Shown here one piece after another: positions 8,051-17,078 of a DNA stretch of 64,000 bases. Source of the stretch: Sphingobium sp. CECT 9361 (GTDB lineage Bacteria > Pseudomonadota > Alphaproteobacteria > Sphingomonadales > Sphingomonadaceae); the NCBI RefSeq assembly GCF_918741285.1, contig NZ_CAKKNC010000016.1, positions 48,992 to 112,991 of the forward strand, written 5' to 3'. The translations under genes were made by a program, and so were the position numbers. Positions within the stretch are counted from its first letter, which is position 1; every line of letters begins with the position of its first letter. The notes under the pieces were generated by a model. The model worked only from the letters and a program-made list of their open reading frames with translations. It had not been told where the DNA came from and ran no database searches.

Positions 8051-9529
8051 ATGAACAGGCGTACACAAGAAGATCAATCCAACGGCGGCTTGCTGAGCGG
8101 TGTATTGGGAACTGGCGACATCATTTTCATGATCCTCGCCTGTGCCGCGCCGATGGGCGTTCTCGCCGGAATCATCCCCTTGGCGCTCGCCTTTGGCAAT
8201 GGCGCGGGTGTGCCCGGGACGCAGCTCCTCGTCAGCTTGATCATGATCCTGTTTGCGATGGGCTATGTGCGGATGATCCCGCATGTGCGCAACGCTGGCG
8301 CCTTTTATGCCTACATTGCACTCAGTCTGAACAAGGAAGCCGGCATCGCGGCCGCCTATGTCGCGGTTACGGCTTATATCTGCGCGGCAGCCTCCGTGCT
8401 GGGGGCAATGGCCTATTTCATGTCCGATCTGCTGCAGAGTGCCTTCGATTTTTCGACGCGATGGGAGATATGGGCAGGCCTCGGGATTTTGGCCGTCTCC
8501 TGGCTTGGCTATCACAAGATCACGATGGCCGCCAAAGTGCTCGCCGTGGCCCTGTTGCTCGAAGTCGGCCTCATTCTGCTCATCGATGCCCTAATTCTTC
8601 ATGACGTGGGATTTTCCGGCTTGGATTTCTCCAGTTTTACGCCAGGCACGATCCTCGCGCCTGGCCTTGGCATCGCACTGATCTACGCAATCAACGGCTG
8701 CATCGGCTTTGAAGCGACCGCCATCTATCAGGAAGAAGCGCGCGACCGGCAGCGCACCATTCCGCGCGCGACCTATGGCGCAGTGGTGGTGCTCGGCACA
8801 TTCTACGTGCTTTCCTCATGGTGCCTCGTGATGGCCCTCTCTCCTGAAAACGCGCAGGCACGCGCCGCCGCCGACCCCGGGCGGCTCGTGACGGGGGTTG
8901 CGATGCAATATCTGGGGCATTTTGGGCGCGATGCCCTTAACCTGCTGACGGTCACGAGTCTGTTCGCGGCGACCCTGGGCTTTTACAACAATATTTCGCG
9001 CTATGTGTTTGCCCTCTCGCGTGACGGTTTGATGCCCCCCGCGCTGGGCAGCGTTCACTCGCGCCACGGCTCGCCCTATGTCGCTTGCCTGCTGCTGACG
9101 GCCATTCTCACAGTCATCATTGGCCTTTTTGCACTGGCTGGGCTCGACCCGTTGCTAAGCCTCGTCACCAGCCTGTCATCGATGGGCGCAGTGGGGCTCG
9201 AAATCCTGCTCGCCACCACCTCCCTTTCTATCCCTTATTATTTCGCGCGGCGCGGGGAGATTTCCATCGGCACCTTCTGGGCGCCTCTGGTGGCAGGCCT
9301 CGCAATCACCGCGATCACCTATCTGTCGCTCACCAATTATTCTGCGCTAACCGGCACGGATCTGGCCATCGTAAACCGGCTGCCATTCCTTTTCGTCGGG
9401 CTGATTGCGATTGGTCTGCTGCACGGCCTTTGGCTGCGCAGGAACCGTCCGGACGTTTACGCGCAGGTTGGCTCCACTCATGTCGAAGGCGACCTTACCG
9501 CTGCCTTGCCCCCTGAACAGCGGCCTTGA
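8051..9529 (+). CDS. APC superfamily amino acid/amine permease
   Basis: A 492-residue integral membrane protein with about 12 hydrophobic segments. The first carries the APC consensus-like GTGDIIFMILACAAPMG, and further on comes GCIGFEATAIYQEEARD, typical of the amino acid-polyamine-organocation family. The in-frame ATG at 8051 is preferred over a GTG at 8021; a GGGGAGG lies about 14 bases before it. It sits 148 bases after the cyclase gene and ends at the aldehyde dehydrogenase leader. It probably imports the amine or amino acid feeding this operon. Substrate not determinable. Confidence 0.85.
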   Translation: MNRRTQEDQSNGGLLSGVLGTGDIIFMILACAAPMGVLAGIIPLALAFGNGAGVPGTQLLVSLIMILFAMGYVRMIPHVRNAGAFYAYIALSLNKEAGIAAAYVAVTAYICAAASVLGAMAYFMSDLLQSAFDFSTRWEIWAGLGILAVSWLGYHKITMAAKVLAVALLLEVGLILLIDALILHDVGFSGLDFSSFTPGTILAPGLGIALIYAINGCIGFEATAIYQEEARDRQRTIPRATYGAVVVLGTFYVLSSWCLVMALSPENAQARAAADPGRLVTGVAMQYLGHFGRDALNLLTVTSLFAATLGFYNNISRYVFALSRDGLMPPALGSVHSRHGSPYVACLLLTAILTVIIGLFALAGLDPLLSLVTSLSSMGAVGLEILLATTSLSIPYYFARRGEISIGTFWAPLVAGLAITAITYLSLTNYSALTGTDLAIVNRLPFLFVGLIAIGLLHGLWLRRNRPDVYAQVGSTHVEGDLTAALPPEQRP

Positions 9530-9558
9530 ACCCCGCAAAACCGAGTTTGGAAGAAGCC

Positions 9559-11079
9559 ATGTCTCAACTTGATAACCAACCCGCAACCATGCCGCCGATC
9601 ACGCTGCCCAGCGGACGGCTGCTGCTGGATGGCAAGCTGATCGAACCGCGTGGCTCAGACCGAATGATCGACGCGCTCGATCCTGCCACCGGCAACAAGA
9701 TTATGTCTTTCCCGGCCTGCAGTCGCGAGGATGTCGACCGCGCGGTTGAGGCCGCGCATCGCTGTTTCGAAAGCAAGACTTGGCAAGGGATGCGTCCGCT
9801 TGATCGTGGCCGTCTGCTCGAAAACCTTGCTTTGCTGGTCGAGAAGCATCGCGATGAACTGGCCGCACTGGAATCGCTCGATAGCGGGAAGCTATTGTTC
9901 GTAACGCGCGCCATCGATCTTCAATTCACCATAGATGGGCTGCGCTACTTCGCGGGCTGGGCATCCAAGATCACCGGCGAATATGTGACGCATAATCCGC
10001 TGATGCCCGAGGATGCCGTCTACCGCGCATACACCCAGCGCCGCCCAATTGGCGTGATCGGTGGCATCACGCCCTGGAACTTCCCAATCGGTCAGGCGAT
10101 CCAGAAGATCGCCCCGGCCATCGCCTTTGGCTGCACGGTCGTGCTCAAACCGTCGGAGGAGAGCTCGCTCACCACGCTACGGCTGGGCGAATTGATCGCG
10201 GAGGCGGGCTTCCCCGCGGGCGCAGTCAACATCGTAACCGGTTATGGCGCAGAGGCAGGTGCCGCACTGGTCGATCATCCGCTCGTCCGCAAGATTGCCT
10301 TCACCGGATCGACTGCAACGGGCCAGAGCATTTTGGCCGCATCAGCCAAGACAATGAAGCGCGTCACGCTGGAACTGGGTGGCAAGTCACCCACGATCAT
10401 CCTGGCGGATGCCGATCTAGATCGGGCCATTCCCGGCGCAGCAGCAGCCATCTTTTCCAATTCAGGCCAAATCTGCACCGCAGGCTCGCGCCTGCTGGTC
10501 GAAGATGCAATCTACGATGCCGTGCTGGAGGGTGTCGCCAAAATTGCTGACGGGCTGCAGCTCGGCTCCCCCTTCGATATGGCAACGCAGATCGGCCCTC
10601 TCATTTCTATGCGGCAACGCGACAAGGTGAGCGGTCTGGTCGATGCAGGCGTGGCCGAGGGTGCGCAGGTGATCGCTGGCGGCGTGGCGGGCAATGGCGC
10701 AGGCTGGCATTATCGGCCAACGGTGCTAGCGGACGTCACCCCGGGCATGACCGTGATGCGCGAGGAAATCTTTGGCCCAGTGGTCTGCGCAACTCGCATC
10801 ACCGATCGCGCGCAGATTGTACCGCTCGCCAATGACACGCCCTTTGGCCTCGCCGCCAGCATCTGGACCCGCAATCTCGACCATGCCCATCTGCTCGCCG
10901 AGCGGATCGAGGCAGGCACTGTGTGGCTCAACACCCATAATGTGCTCGATCTTGCGATGCCCTTCGGCGGCACCAAGATGTCCGGCCTTGGCCGCGAATT
11001 TGGCACTGAGGCAGTCCATGCCTTCACCGAGCCCAAGGCTGTCTGCATGAGGCTAGAAGGCGTTCATGACTTTGGCTGA
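9559..11079 (+). CDS. NAD(P)-dependent aldehyde dehydrogenase
   Basis: A 506-residue ALDH. It shows the ITPWNFP segment, the catalytic Glu motif VTLELGGKSP, the catalytic Cys in SGQICTAGSRLL, and the C-terminal EIFGPV and FGGTKMSGLGRE blocks. The ATG at 9559 has GGAAGAAG just upstream and is preferred to a TTG at 9526. It would oxidise an aldehyde to its acid in the cytoplasm. If the upstream thiolase-like/DUF35 pair is a retro-aldolase, the aldehyde product could be the substrate; this is inference from gene order. Confidence 0.88.
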   Translation: MSQLDNQPATMPPITLPSGRLLLDGKLIEPRGSDRMIDALDPATGNKIMSFPACSREDVDRAVEAAHRCFESKTWQGMRPLDRGRLLENLALLVEKHRDELAALESLDSGKLLFVTRAIDLQFTIDGLRYFAGWASKITGEYVTHNPLMPEDAVYRAYTQRRPIGVIGGITPWNFPIGQAIQKIAPAIAFGCTVVLKPSEESSLTTLRLGELIAEAGFPAGAVNIVTGYGAEAGAALVDHPLVRKIAFTGSTATGQSILAASAKTMKRVTLELGGKSPTIILADADLDRAIPGAAAAIFSNSGQICTAGSRLLVEDAIYDAVLEGVAKIADGLQLGSPFDMATQIGPLISMRQRDKVSGLVDAGVAEGAQVIAGGVAGNGAGWHYRPTVLADVTPGMTVMREEIFGPVVCATRITDRAQIVPLANDTPFGLAASIWTRNLDHAHLLAERIEAGTVWLNTHNVLDLAMPFGGTKMSGLGREFGTEAVHAFTEPKAVCMRLEGVHDFG

Positions 11080-11098
11080 GTGAGGGCGCTGAGCGCGA

Positions 11099-11941
11099 TT
11101 AACGTCGATGCTGCGCCAGCACCACACCGGCGATTGTGAGCAGACCGCCGATCACCAGTGACACCGTGAGCGCCTCGCCCAAAAAGGCGATGGCGAGCGC
11201 GGCGGTCACGAGCGGCAACACATTGAAGAAGGGCGCGGCGCGGGCCGGGCCGATCCGCGATATGCCCTGCATCCAGAGCAATGGCGCCACGACTGATCCC
11301 AGCGCCCCGGCATAAGCGATCATCCACAGGCCCTGCGGCTGCACGGCGCTGCTGGCCGAGGCCCACCAGAGCGGCAGCATGGCGACCATCGCCACGAAGG
11401 ACTGGCCCAACAGATCGACAAGCGGCGACACAGCCTCGCTGCGCCAGCGGCCAAGCAGCACGCTATAGAGCGCAAAGCAGGCCGTCGCCGCAATCATGAT
11501 GAGATCGCCCCGGTTGGCGGGCTGGGCAAAGAGCAGCAGCGGGTCGCCATGCGACACGACCACCGCCATGCCGATCATGGAGACCGCCGCGCCAATAAGC
11601 GCCGCCCGGCTGATCGCGGCGCCAAACAGCAGTCTAGCAAAGCAGACTGCCAGCATCGGCATCAATGTCTGGATGAGCCCAAGATGGATGGCCGAGGTGT
11701 AGCTGGCCGCAAGATACATCATGTACGGGAAGAGCGCGCAGCCGAGCAGCCCCAGGATGACAGTCCGGGGCAGCCGGGCCAGTACGGCCGCCCGTTCGCG
11801 CTGCAATGCAGGCCAAGCCAGCGGCGCCAGCAACAGCGTCGCCACGGCCCAACGGAAGAAGGAGATTTCCGCAGCGCTCAGCACGCTTGCGGAAGCCTTG
11901 GTAACAACCGCATTGCCGCCCCAAAGCAGCACGGCCAGCAA
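11099..11941 (-). CDS. EamA-family (DMT superfamily) transporter
   Basis: A 280-residue protein of about ten transmembrane segments in two EamA repeats, such as ILGLLGCALFPYMMYLAA and the final SLVIGGLLTIAGVVLA. Such proteins usually export amino acids or metabolites. No ATG is available at the 5' end; the best start is a TTG at 11941, 35 bases after the FAD-oxidoreductase stop, just before the first membrane helix. It is the last gene of a leftward amine-oxidation operon. It is convergent with the aldehyde dehydrogenase gene. Confidence 0.8.
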   Translation of the reverse strand: MLAVLLWGGNAVVTKASASVLSAAEISFFRWAVATLLLAPLAWPALQRERAAVLARLPRTVILGLLGCALFPYMMYLAASYTSAIHLGLIQTLMPMLAVCFARLLFGAAISRAALIGAAVSMIGMAVVVSHGDPLLLFAQPANRGDLIMIAATACFALYSVLLGRWRSEAVSPLVDLLGQSFVAMVAMLPLWWASASSAVQPQGLWMIAYAGALGSVVAPLLWMQGISRIGPARAAPFFNVLPLVTAALAIAFLGEALTVSLVIGGLLTIAGVVLAQHRR

Positions 11942-11976
11942 AGGCAGCGAAAGGTCCGTCGCTGATTGCCGCGGGA

Positions 11977-13269
11977 TCAGAAACGATCCAGCCGGTAAGG
12001 CGTCGGATCGATGGCGGGCGTCTTGCCCATCACCAGATCAGCGACCAGCTCACCTGCGCCGGGCGCCGTGCCAAAGCCATGCCCGGAGAAGCCGGTTGCC
12101 AGCGTCAGATTGGGCAAGCGGGCAACGGGACCGATCACCGGCATCGAATCCGGCGTCACATCGATCATCCCGCCCCACTCCTGCGCTATCTTGGCTTTGG
12201 CGAAGATCGGCCATGCAGCGATCAGATTGCGCATCGCTTCCTCATTCAGCGCATGATTGACCGGCGGGTCCATCGTGCGGACCTTCTCGAAGGGCGAGGT
12301 CTGATCCGCTTTCCAGCGGCGCGGCAGGCCAAGGTCAGCAAAAAATTCCCGCCCGAATGACACACGCAAATTGCTCCACTGCGCCATCAGCGTGGGCAGA
12401 TACTCCATGCCGATCAGCAGGTGATCGAGCGTCAAGGGTGCAAACAAAGCGCCGCGCTGGGTGATGGTGTAGCCGCCATCAATCCGCTTGCGGAAGGAGA
12501 AGTCGGCGCCGCCCACGGCGCAATCGGTCGGCCCCTCCATCGCCTCTGTCCGCAGCACTGCGGCGACGAGCGGCAGGGTCAAGAGCTTCACGCCATGGTT
12601 GGCAAGGAAGCGGCGTGACCATACGCCACCGGCCAGCACCACTTGCGAGCAACGGATTTCTCCCTGCTCCGTCACAACGCCGCACACCGCGCCGCCGGAC
12701 GTCTCAAGCGTACGCACGGCGCAATTCTCAACGATCACCGCCCCCTTAGCCATCGCCGCCCTTGCGATTGCGCTCGATGCCAGCGTCGGCTCAGCGCGAC
12801 CGTCGGATGGGGTAACGATGCCACCCGCCCATGTACCGGTGCTGCCGGGAATAAGCTCGGCGATCTGGCCCGGGGTCAGCAGGCGTGAATCCAAGCCGGA
12901 GCCCTTCACCGTTTCGAGCCAGCCCTCGTAGACGGCCAGCTCTTTTTCAGTGCGTGCCACATAAGCAATGCCCGCCTGACGGAAACCGCAATCATCGCCC
13001 GTGCGCTGCGGCATTTGCGCCCAGAGCCGCTCTGCCGCCTGCGCCATTGGCAGATCGACTGGCGGGCGCATCACCTTGCGCACCCAACCAAGGTTGCGCG
13101 ATGATTGCTCGCCCGCAAGCCGCCCCTTCTCTATGACCACCACCGGCACGCCGCGTTCGGCAAGACACAGGGCGGTCGACAGCCCGACAATGCCCCCGCC
13201 GATCACCACCACCGTGGTTTCCTTCGGCAAAGCGGCGGATGTTTGAACAGGGACGATCTTAGGAGCCAT
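11977..13269 (-). CDS. FAD-dependent D-amino-acid-oxidase-type oxidoreductase (DAO family)
   Basis: A 430-residue flavoprotein with the dinucleotide-binding VVVIGGGIVGLSTAL (about residues 20-34). Near the C-terminus it has the FAD-contacting DVTPDSMPVIGP and ATGFSGHGFGTAPGAGELVA. The family oxidises secondary amines or amino acids to imines (sarcosine, glycine, D-amino acids, aromatic amines). It lies directly downstream of a RidA gene and an ornithine-cyclodeaminase-like gene on the same strand, consistent with imine formation followed by RidA-assisted hydrolysis. The exact substrate is unknown. Confidence 0.82.
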   Translation of the reverse strand: MAPKIVPVQTSAALPKETTVVVIGGGIVGLSTALCLAERGVPVVVIEKGRLAGEQSSRNLGWVRKVMRPPVDLPMAQAAERLWAQMPQRTGDDCGFRQAGIAYVARTEKELAVYEGWLETVKGSGLDSRLLTPGQIAELIPGSTGTWAGGIVTPSDGRAEPTLASSAIARAAMAKGAVIVENCAVRTLETSGGAVCGVVTEQGEIRCSQVVLAGGVWSRRFLANHGVKLLTLPLVAAVLRTEAMEGPTDCAVGGADFSFRKRIDGGYTITQRGALFAPLTLDHLLIGMEYLPTLMAQWSNLRVSFGREFFADLGLPRRWKADQTSPFEKVRTMDPPVNHALNEEAMRNLIAAWPIFAKAKIAQEWGGMIDVTPDSMPVIGPVARLPNLTLATGFSGHGFGTAPGAGELVADLVMGKTPAIDPTPYRLDRF

Positions 13270-13319
13270 AAAAGCGGGGCCTTACGGTTGGACGTGCGCG
13301 GCCAGCCTGCCGCCGGCAA

Positions 13320-13742
13320 TTAGAGCGAGATCAGCAGTTCTTTGACCGTCGCCTTGGACACACCGCGAATGGCGATCACGTCGATTTCCACCTTATATTG
13401 CGTCGAGCCCAGCGGCGGGCAGGTCATAGTCAGCGTGGGATTGATCCCGCGCATCCTATTGCCATAGGTTTCCATGATCGTCTCGACGTCCTCCGGGAAT
13501 TGCACGAACACACGAGCAGAAACCACATCCTCCAGTACCGCATCCACTGCAGCCAACGCACCGGCGATGTTATCGAGCACCTGATTGGTCTGTTCGGCCA
13601 AATCCTCCGGGATCAGCTTAGTGCGGGGGTTGCGTCCGGCGGTATTGGAAACGAAGATCATGTTATCCACGGCGACGAGCCGCGAATAAGAGCCATGCTC
13701 CTCAAACTTATTGCCGGTTTTTACCTTGATGACGTCTGGCAT
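13320..13742 (-). CDS. RidA family protein (imine/enamine deaminase type)
   Basis: A 140-residue RidA/YjgF-fold protein. Visible features are FVSNTAGRNP in the first third and VEIDVIAIRG at the end, in the position of the usual VEIEAIA motif. RidA proteins hydrolyse reactive imines and enamines released by flavin- or PLP-dependent amine oxidation. Its place between the cyclodeaminase-like gene and the FAD oxidoreductase argues for that role. The usual C-terminal CxR motif is not evident, so it may belong to a divergent Rid subgroup. Confidence 0.8.
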   Translation of the reverse strand: MPDVIKVKTGNKFEEHGSYSRLVAVDNMIFVSNTAGRNPRTKLIPEDLAEQTNQVLDNIAGALAAVDAVLEDVVSARVFVQFPEDVETIMETYGNRMRGINPTLTMTCPPLGSTQYKVEIDVIAIRGVSKATVKELLISL

Positions 13743-13785
13743 GGTGCCTCACTTTCCAAATGAATATCGGGTTGGTTCGTGCGGA

Positions 13786-14988
13786 CTATTTGAGCGCAGG
13801 CTCGTCCCACAGATTAAGTTTGACGCCGATGCCCTTCGCGACGGCGTTGCGGTAGACCATCGTGCCCCAGGCCACGTCTTCCACGGCCATGCCGCCGACC
13901 GAGAGGATAATGATCTCGTCATCATTGCGGCGTGCCGGGGTCGCGCCTGATACGATGGCGCCAAGATCCTCAAGAGCATCGCGCGGCAGCTTGCCTTCCT
14001 CGACCAGATCGAAATAGCGCACACCAACGGCTGGCACATGGTTGTGGCGCGGCGCTGGCAGCTCTTCGAGATAGGCTTCGTAGAGCCCGGTAAAGTCGAG
14101 CACCTTGCGGATCTCGGGCGCTTCCATCCCTTCATCGATGTTGCAGGGCGCTGGCATGGAGAGGAACGTGCCGGGCCGCACCCATTCGCGGCGCACGGTT
14201 GGATATTTGGATGGATCGCCGGTCGCAACGGAGGCACAGAAGGTGGCGATGTCGGAATCCCGCACAACTTCTTCGTCCGTCTCGACGACCTTGACTGTGG
14301 TAATCTGTGGGTAGGTTTGCGCCACCCATGCCGTAAACGCATCCAGATTGGCCTGTCCCCGGCCCCGCACCTTGACCGTGTCGATCAAGGGGCAAGTCGC
14401 CATGAACGCAGCGAGCGACGTGCGTGCCATGACGCCCGGCCCCACAATGCCGACCACGCTGGAATCCTTGCGCGCCAAATAGCGCGCACCAACACCCGGC
14501 ACAGCGCCCGTGCGATAGGCAGATAGAAGATTGGCCGACATCATCGCCAAAGGCGCGCCGGTATCGACGTCATTGAGGATGAATGTGAGGATCGAGCGCG
14601 GCAGATTCCGATTGCGGTTCTCGACGTTGGAGCCATACCATTTCATGCCAGCCGTGCGGAACGATCCGCCGAGATAAGCGGGCATTGCCATGAACCGGCG
14701 GTCCGTTGTCGGCTTGGGCATATCCGGGAAGGGCGAGTCTTCGGGAAAAACGATGATAGCGCCGTGGGAGTTGTTATTGCCGCCTGCCATCCGATAGTCA
14801 CCCACATGGAGCAGGCGAAACATCTCTTCCATCGCATCGACGCACTTGGGCATATCGGTCACCCCCGCCCGGATCATGTCCGGCTCGGAAAGATAGATGA
14901 AGTCTATGCGGGGGAGCGCGGCCTGAAGGCTCGCCCCAGCTTTGTCATTTTCGGACAACACGGCGCCTTCCTGCGTCGAAGCAGCCAT
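13786..14988 (-). CDS. Ornithine cyclodeaminase/mu-crystallin family protein
   Basis: About 400 residues from the ATG at 14988. The frame stays open to 15150, and an ATG at 15066 is an alternative, but the extra residues look non-conserved. A Rossmann nucleotide-binding loop appears in VGIVGPGVMARTSLAAF, preceded by the family block AYRTGAVPGVGARYLA and a substrate region GGSFRTAGMKWYGSN. Family members act on imines or cyclic amino acids (cyclodeaminases, ketimine reductases, NAD-dependent amine dehydrogenases). It heads the RidA/FAD-oxidoreductase operon and diverges from an AraC gene. It resembles long relatives annotated as a tyramine-oxidation subunit, but I cannot confirm that link. Confidence 0.75.
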   Translation of the reverse strand: MAASTQEGAVLSENDKAGASLQAALPRIDFIYLSEPDMIRAGVTDMPKCVDAMEEMFRLLHVGDYRMAGGNNNSHGAIIVFPEDSPFPDMPKPTTDRRFMAMPAYLGGSFRTAGMKWYGSNVENRNRNLPRSILTFILNDVDTGAPLAMMSANLLSAYRTGAVPGVGARYLARKDSSVVGIVGPGVMARTSLAAFMATCPLIDTVKVRGRGQANLDAFTAWVAQTYPQITTVKVVETDEEVVRDSDIATFCASVATGDPSKYPTVRREWVRPGTFLSMPAPCNIDEGMEAPEIRKVLDFTGLYEAYLEELPAPRHNHVPAVGVRYFDLVEEGKLPRDALEDLGAIVSGATPARRNDDEIIILSVGGMAVEDVAWGTMVYRNAVAKGIGVKLNLWDEPALK

Positions 14989-15161
14989 CCGGGCATCCGC
15001 TTTCAAATCTGGCACAAGCAACTCTCCAATCGCCGGTTCGAATAATGATTGCTGTCTCGACAGCATCCCGACACTCACCCTAGCCGTTTCGGCGGATGGG
15101 CTTGGCGAGTAAATTGCATCTAGGGATTGACCGTTTGCATAATCGGCCATTAGCTTGCGCT

Positions 15162-16253
15162 ATGGCAGGCAGCTTTGACACTCCTCTACTGACGACATCC
15201 CCTTCCCGAAGCGGCACGGGCACCATCCGGCTGTTATTTTTGAAGGCGCTGCTCGATGCACTGGCCGATGTCGGCAGGCAGGTGGACCCGCTGCTGCGTG
15301 AGCATGGCATGTTCCGCTCGCAGCTCGATACGCCTTATGAATTCGTGCCGCTCCACCGCTATGTGGCGCTGGTCGAACAAGCATCCCGCAAATTCCATCG
15401 CCCCCATTTGGGGCTGGAAATGGGCGCGACATTCGGGCTGGCGGAGCTTGGCCCCTTTTATGCCCTGCTGCGCGCATCCGGTACGCTACGTGGCGCGCTC
15501 AATTATCTGGTGCTGTTTCAATCGCGCCTGCAAAGTCGCACGCTGTTCGACAGCCGGATCGACCCGGACACGACCACCTATTCCTATCGTATCGAGGATG
15601 AGGGGGTGTGGCCCCGGCTGCAGGATTCGGAGTTCGCGATCTCTGGCTATGTCAATCTGGCCCGACAACTCACCTCAGCAAAATGGGCGCCAGCCGCCGT
15701 TCATTTCGAGCATTCGATTACGGGCCGCGAGGAGCGCCTATCACACTATTTTCGCGCACCCGTGCTGGGCAACCAGCTCGCCAATGCGTTGGTGATTCGC
15801 AACGAAGATTTGGATCAGCCCTTCGCCAGTGCCGTTCCTTCAGAAGACGTGAAGCTGCGCACCATCCTCGAATGGCATTTGCTCGACCTGATGGGACCCG
15901 AATCCACACCGAGCGAAAGCTTCGTCTCGCTCACCAAGGATGTCATCGCCCGCTGGCTGGGTCGCACCCATGTAGATTGCGCGACGGTCGCGGCGGAACT
16001 TAAATTGTCAGAGCGCTCATTGCGGCGACGGTTGACTGAGGAAGGCACATCCTTCCGCGAGTTGCTGCAGGCGACGCGGCAGGACCGTGCACAGACGATC
16101 CTCTCCAAGCCGGGCATATCGCTCGCAGTCGCCGCCGAGCAACTAGGCTATTCCGACACTGCCGCTTTTTCCCGCGCATTTAAAGAGTGGACCGGCGTTT
16201 CGCCAGGCCGCTTCCTTCGCAAGCCGGAAAATGAAATGGCAAGCCCGGTCTAG
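15162..16253 (+). CDS. AraC family transcriptional regulator
   Basis: A 363-residue regulator with an N-terminal arabinose-binding-like domain and a C-terminal AraC DNA-binding domain. The two helix-turn-helix motifs are CATVAAELKLSERSLRRRL and SLAVAAEQLGYSDTAAFSRA, ending in the usual FKEWTGVSPGRFLR. It is similar in layout to OruR/ArgR-type activators. It is divergent from the amine-oxidation operon and is probably its activator. The ATG at 15162 has no clear ribosome site; an ATG at 15096 is an alternative, but its extra residues do not look coding. Confidence 0.85.
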   Translation: MAGSFDTPLLTTSPSRSGTGTIRLLFLKALLDALADVGRQVDPLLREHGMFRSQLDTPYEFVPLHRYVALVEQASRKFHRPHLGLEMGATFGLAELGPFYALLRASGTLRGALNYLVLFQSRLQSRTLFDSRIDPDTTTYSYRIEDEGVWPRLQDSEFAISGYVNLARQLTSAKWAPAAVHFEHSITGREERLSHYFRAPVLGNQLANALVIRNEDLDQPFASAVPSEDVKLRTILEWHLLDLMGPESTPSESFVSLTKDVIARWLGRTHVDCATVAAELKLSERSLRRRLTEEGTSFRELLQATRQDRAQTILSKPGISLAVAAEQLGYSDTAAFSRAFKEWTGVSPGRFLRKPENEMASPV

Positions 16254-16281
16254 ACGACGCTACTTGCCTTCGTGACTGGCT

Positions 16282-16307
16282 GCACCTGATTAACATCCTT
16301 CAGGTGC
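16282..16307 (+). terminator. Hairpin after the AraC gene
   Basis: GCACCTGA-N10-TCAGGTGC is a perfect eight-base stem 28 bases after the AraC stop. There is no clear U tract, so it may be a weak terminator. The rest of the gap up to 16519 shows no supported gene. Confidence 0.4.
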
Positions 16308-16519
16308 GGCATCCCCACGACGGCCTGCGTCGTTACCACATGCTAGCCAAGGCCAAGCCCGGCATACCATCCACTTGAAAACGGCGGTCAGTCTCGTAGC
16401 GCATAGTTCCCCTTCGGAAGACCACCCGCGCTGGCAAGGGCATGTCTAGAACGCGCGGGTGGCCCAGGGCGCCATGCCGATCACCAGGGGAACAATCGGC
16501 ATGATCAATGCTCAAAAAA

Positions 16520-17023
16520 TCAGAAGATCAGTTCGAGCGTGAAACCGATCCAGCGGCCGAGGCAGATGACCAAGGTCCATACGATAAGTGACGAAATGCC
16601 AGCGAAGCGCGCCGCAGCGGGCGGCGGCATGTCGGCATCCCAATCGGCAATCCTGCGGTACGCGGTCGAATGGAACCACATCATGTTCAGTCCCGCGATA
16701 GCGATTGCCACCAACTTAAGCAGGAACTGCGTGTTGTTCGCATACGCAACCGCGTTCGAAATGAACAGGAGGCCACCGGTGATAACCGCCACCACAAAGG
16801 CGATCCACGTGTACGGCAGCAGCTCGGCGATCAGCGTCGCCGCGCTTCCACGGTAAGACGCGAAGCCCAGCAAGCGAAGATCGACTATCAGGATGGTGCC
16901 GAACACAAGGGTGATGGCAAGGACGTGCAGCGATTCAATCAGGGGAAACGCATTCACATTCTCACGAATAGAAGAAGACAGGGACAAATCGTAAATTTGC
17001 TGAAGGATGGCTTGGTCGATCAT
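16520..17023 (-). CDS. DUF6644-like integral membrane protein
   Basis: A 167-residue protein with four hydrophobic segments (around residues 28-50, 72-95, 100-120 and 143-163). The segment FPLIESLHVLAITLVFGTILIV parallels a similar stretch in the next gene. Single histidines within helices (ESLHV, WFHST) could bind haem, but this is speculation. It lies 55 bases downstream of a paralogue on the same strand. Function unknown. Confidence 0.65.
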   Translation of the reverse strand: MIDQAILQQIYDLSLSSSIRENVNAFPLIESLHVLAITLVFGTILIVDLRLLGFASYRGSAATLIAELLPYTWIAFVVAVITGGLLFISNAVAYANNTQFLLKLVAIAIAGLNMMWFHSTAYRRIADWDADMPPPAAARFAGISSLIVWTLVICLGRWIGFTLELIF

Positions 17024-17078
17024 GGCAAAACTCTTCCGTTAATCAGGTGGACGGCCGCCGAAGCGGCGCTCGAAGCGA

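Noticed and set aside
16333..16515. 60-residue open frame on the minus strand after the AraC gene
   Set aside because: The end of the translation looks mildly protein-like, but there is no ribosome site or recognisable family, so I could not support it as a gene or remnant.
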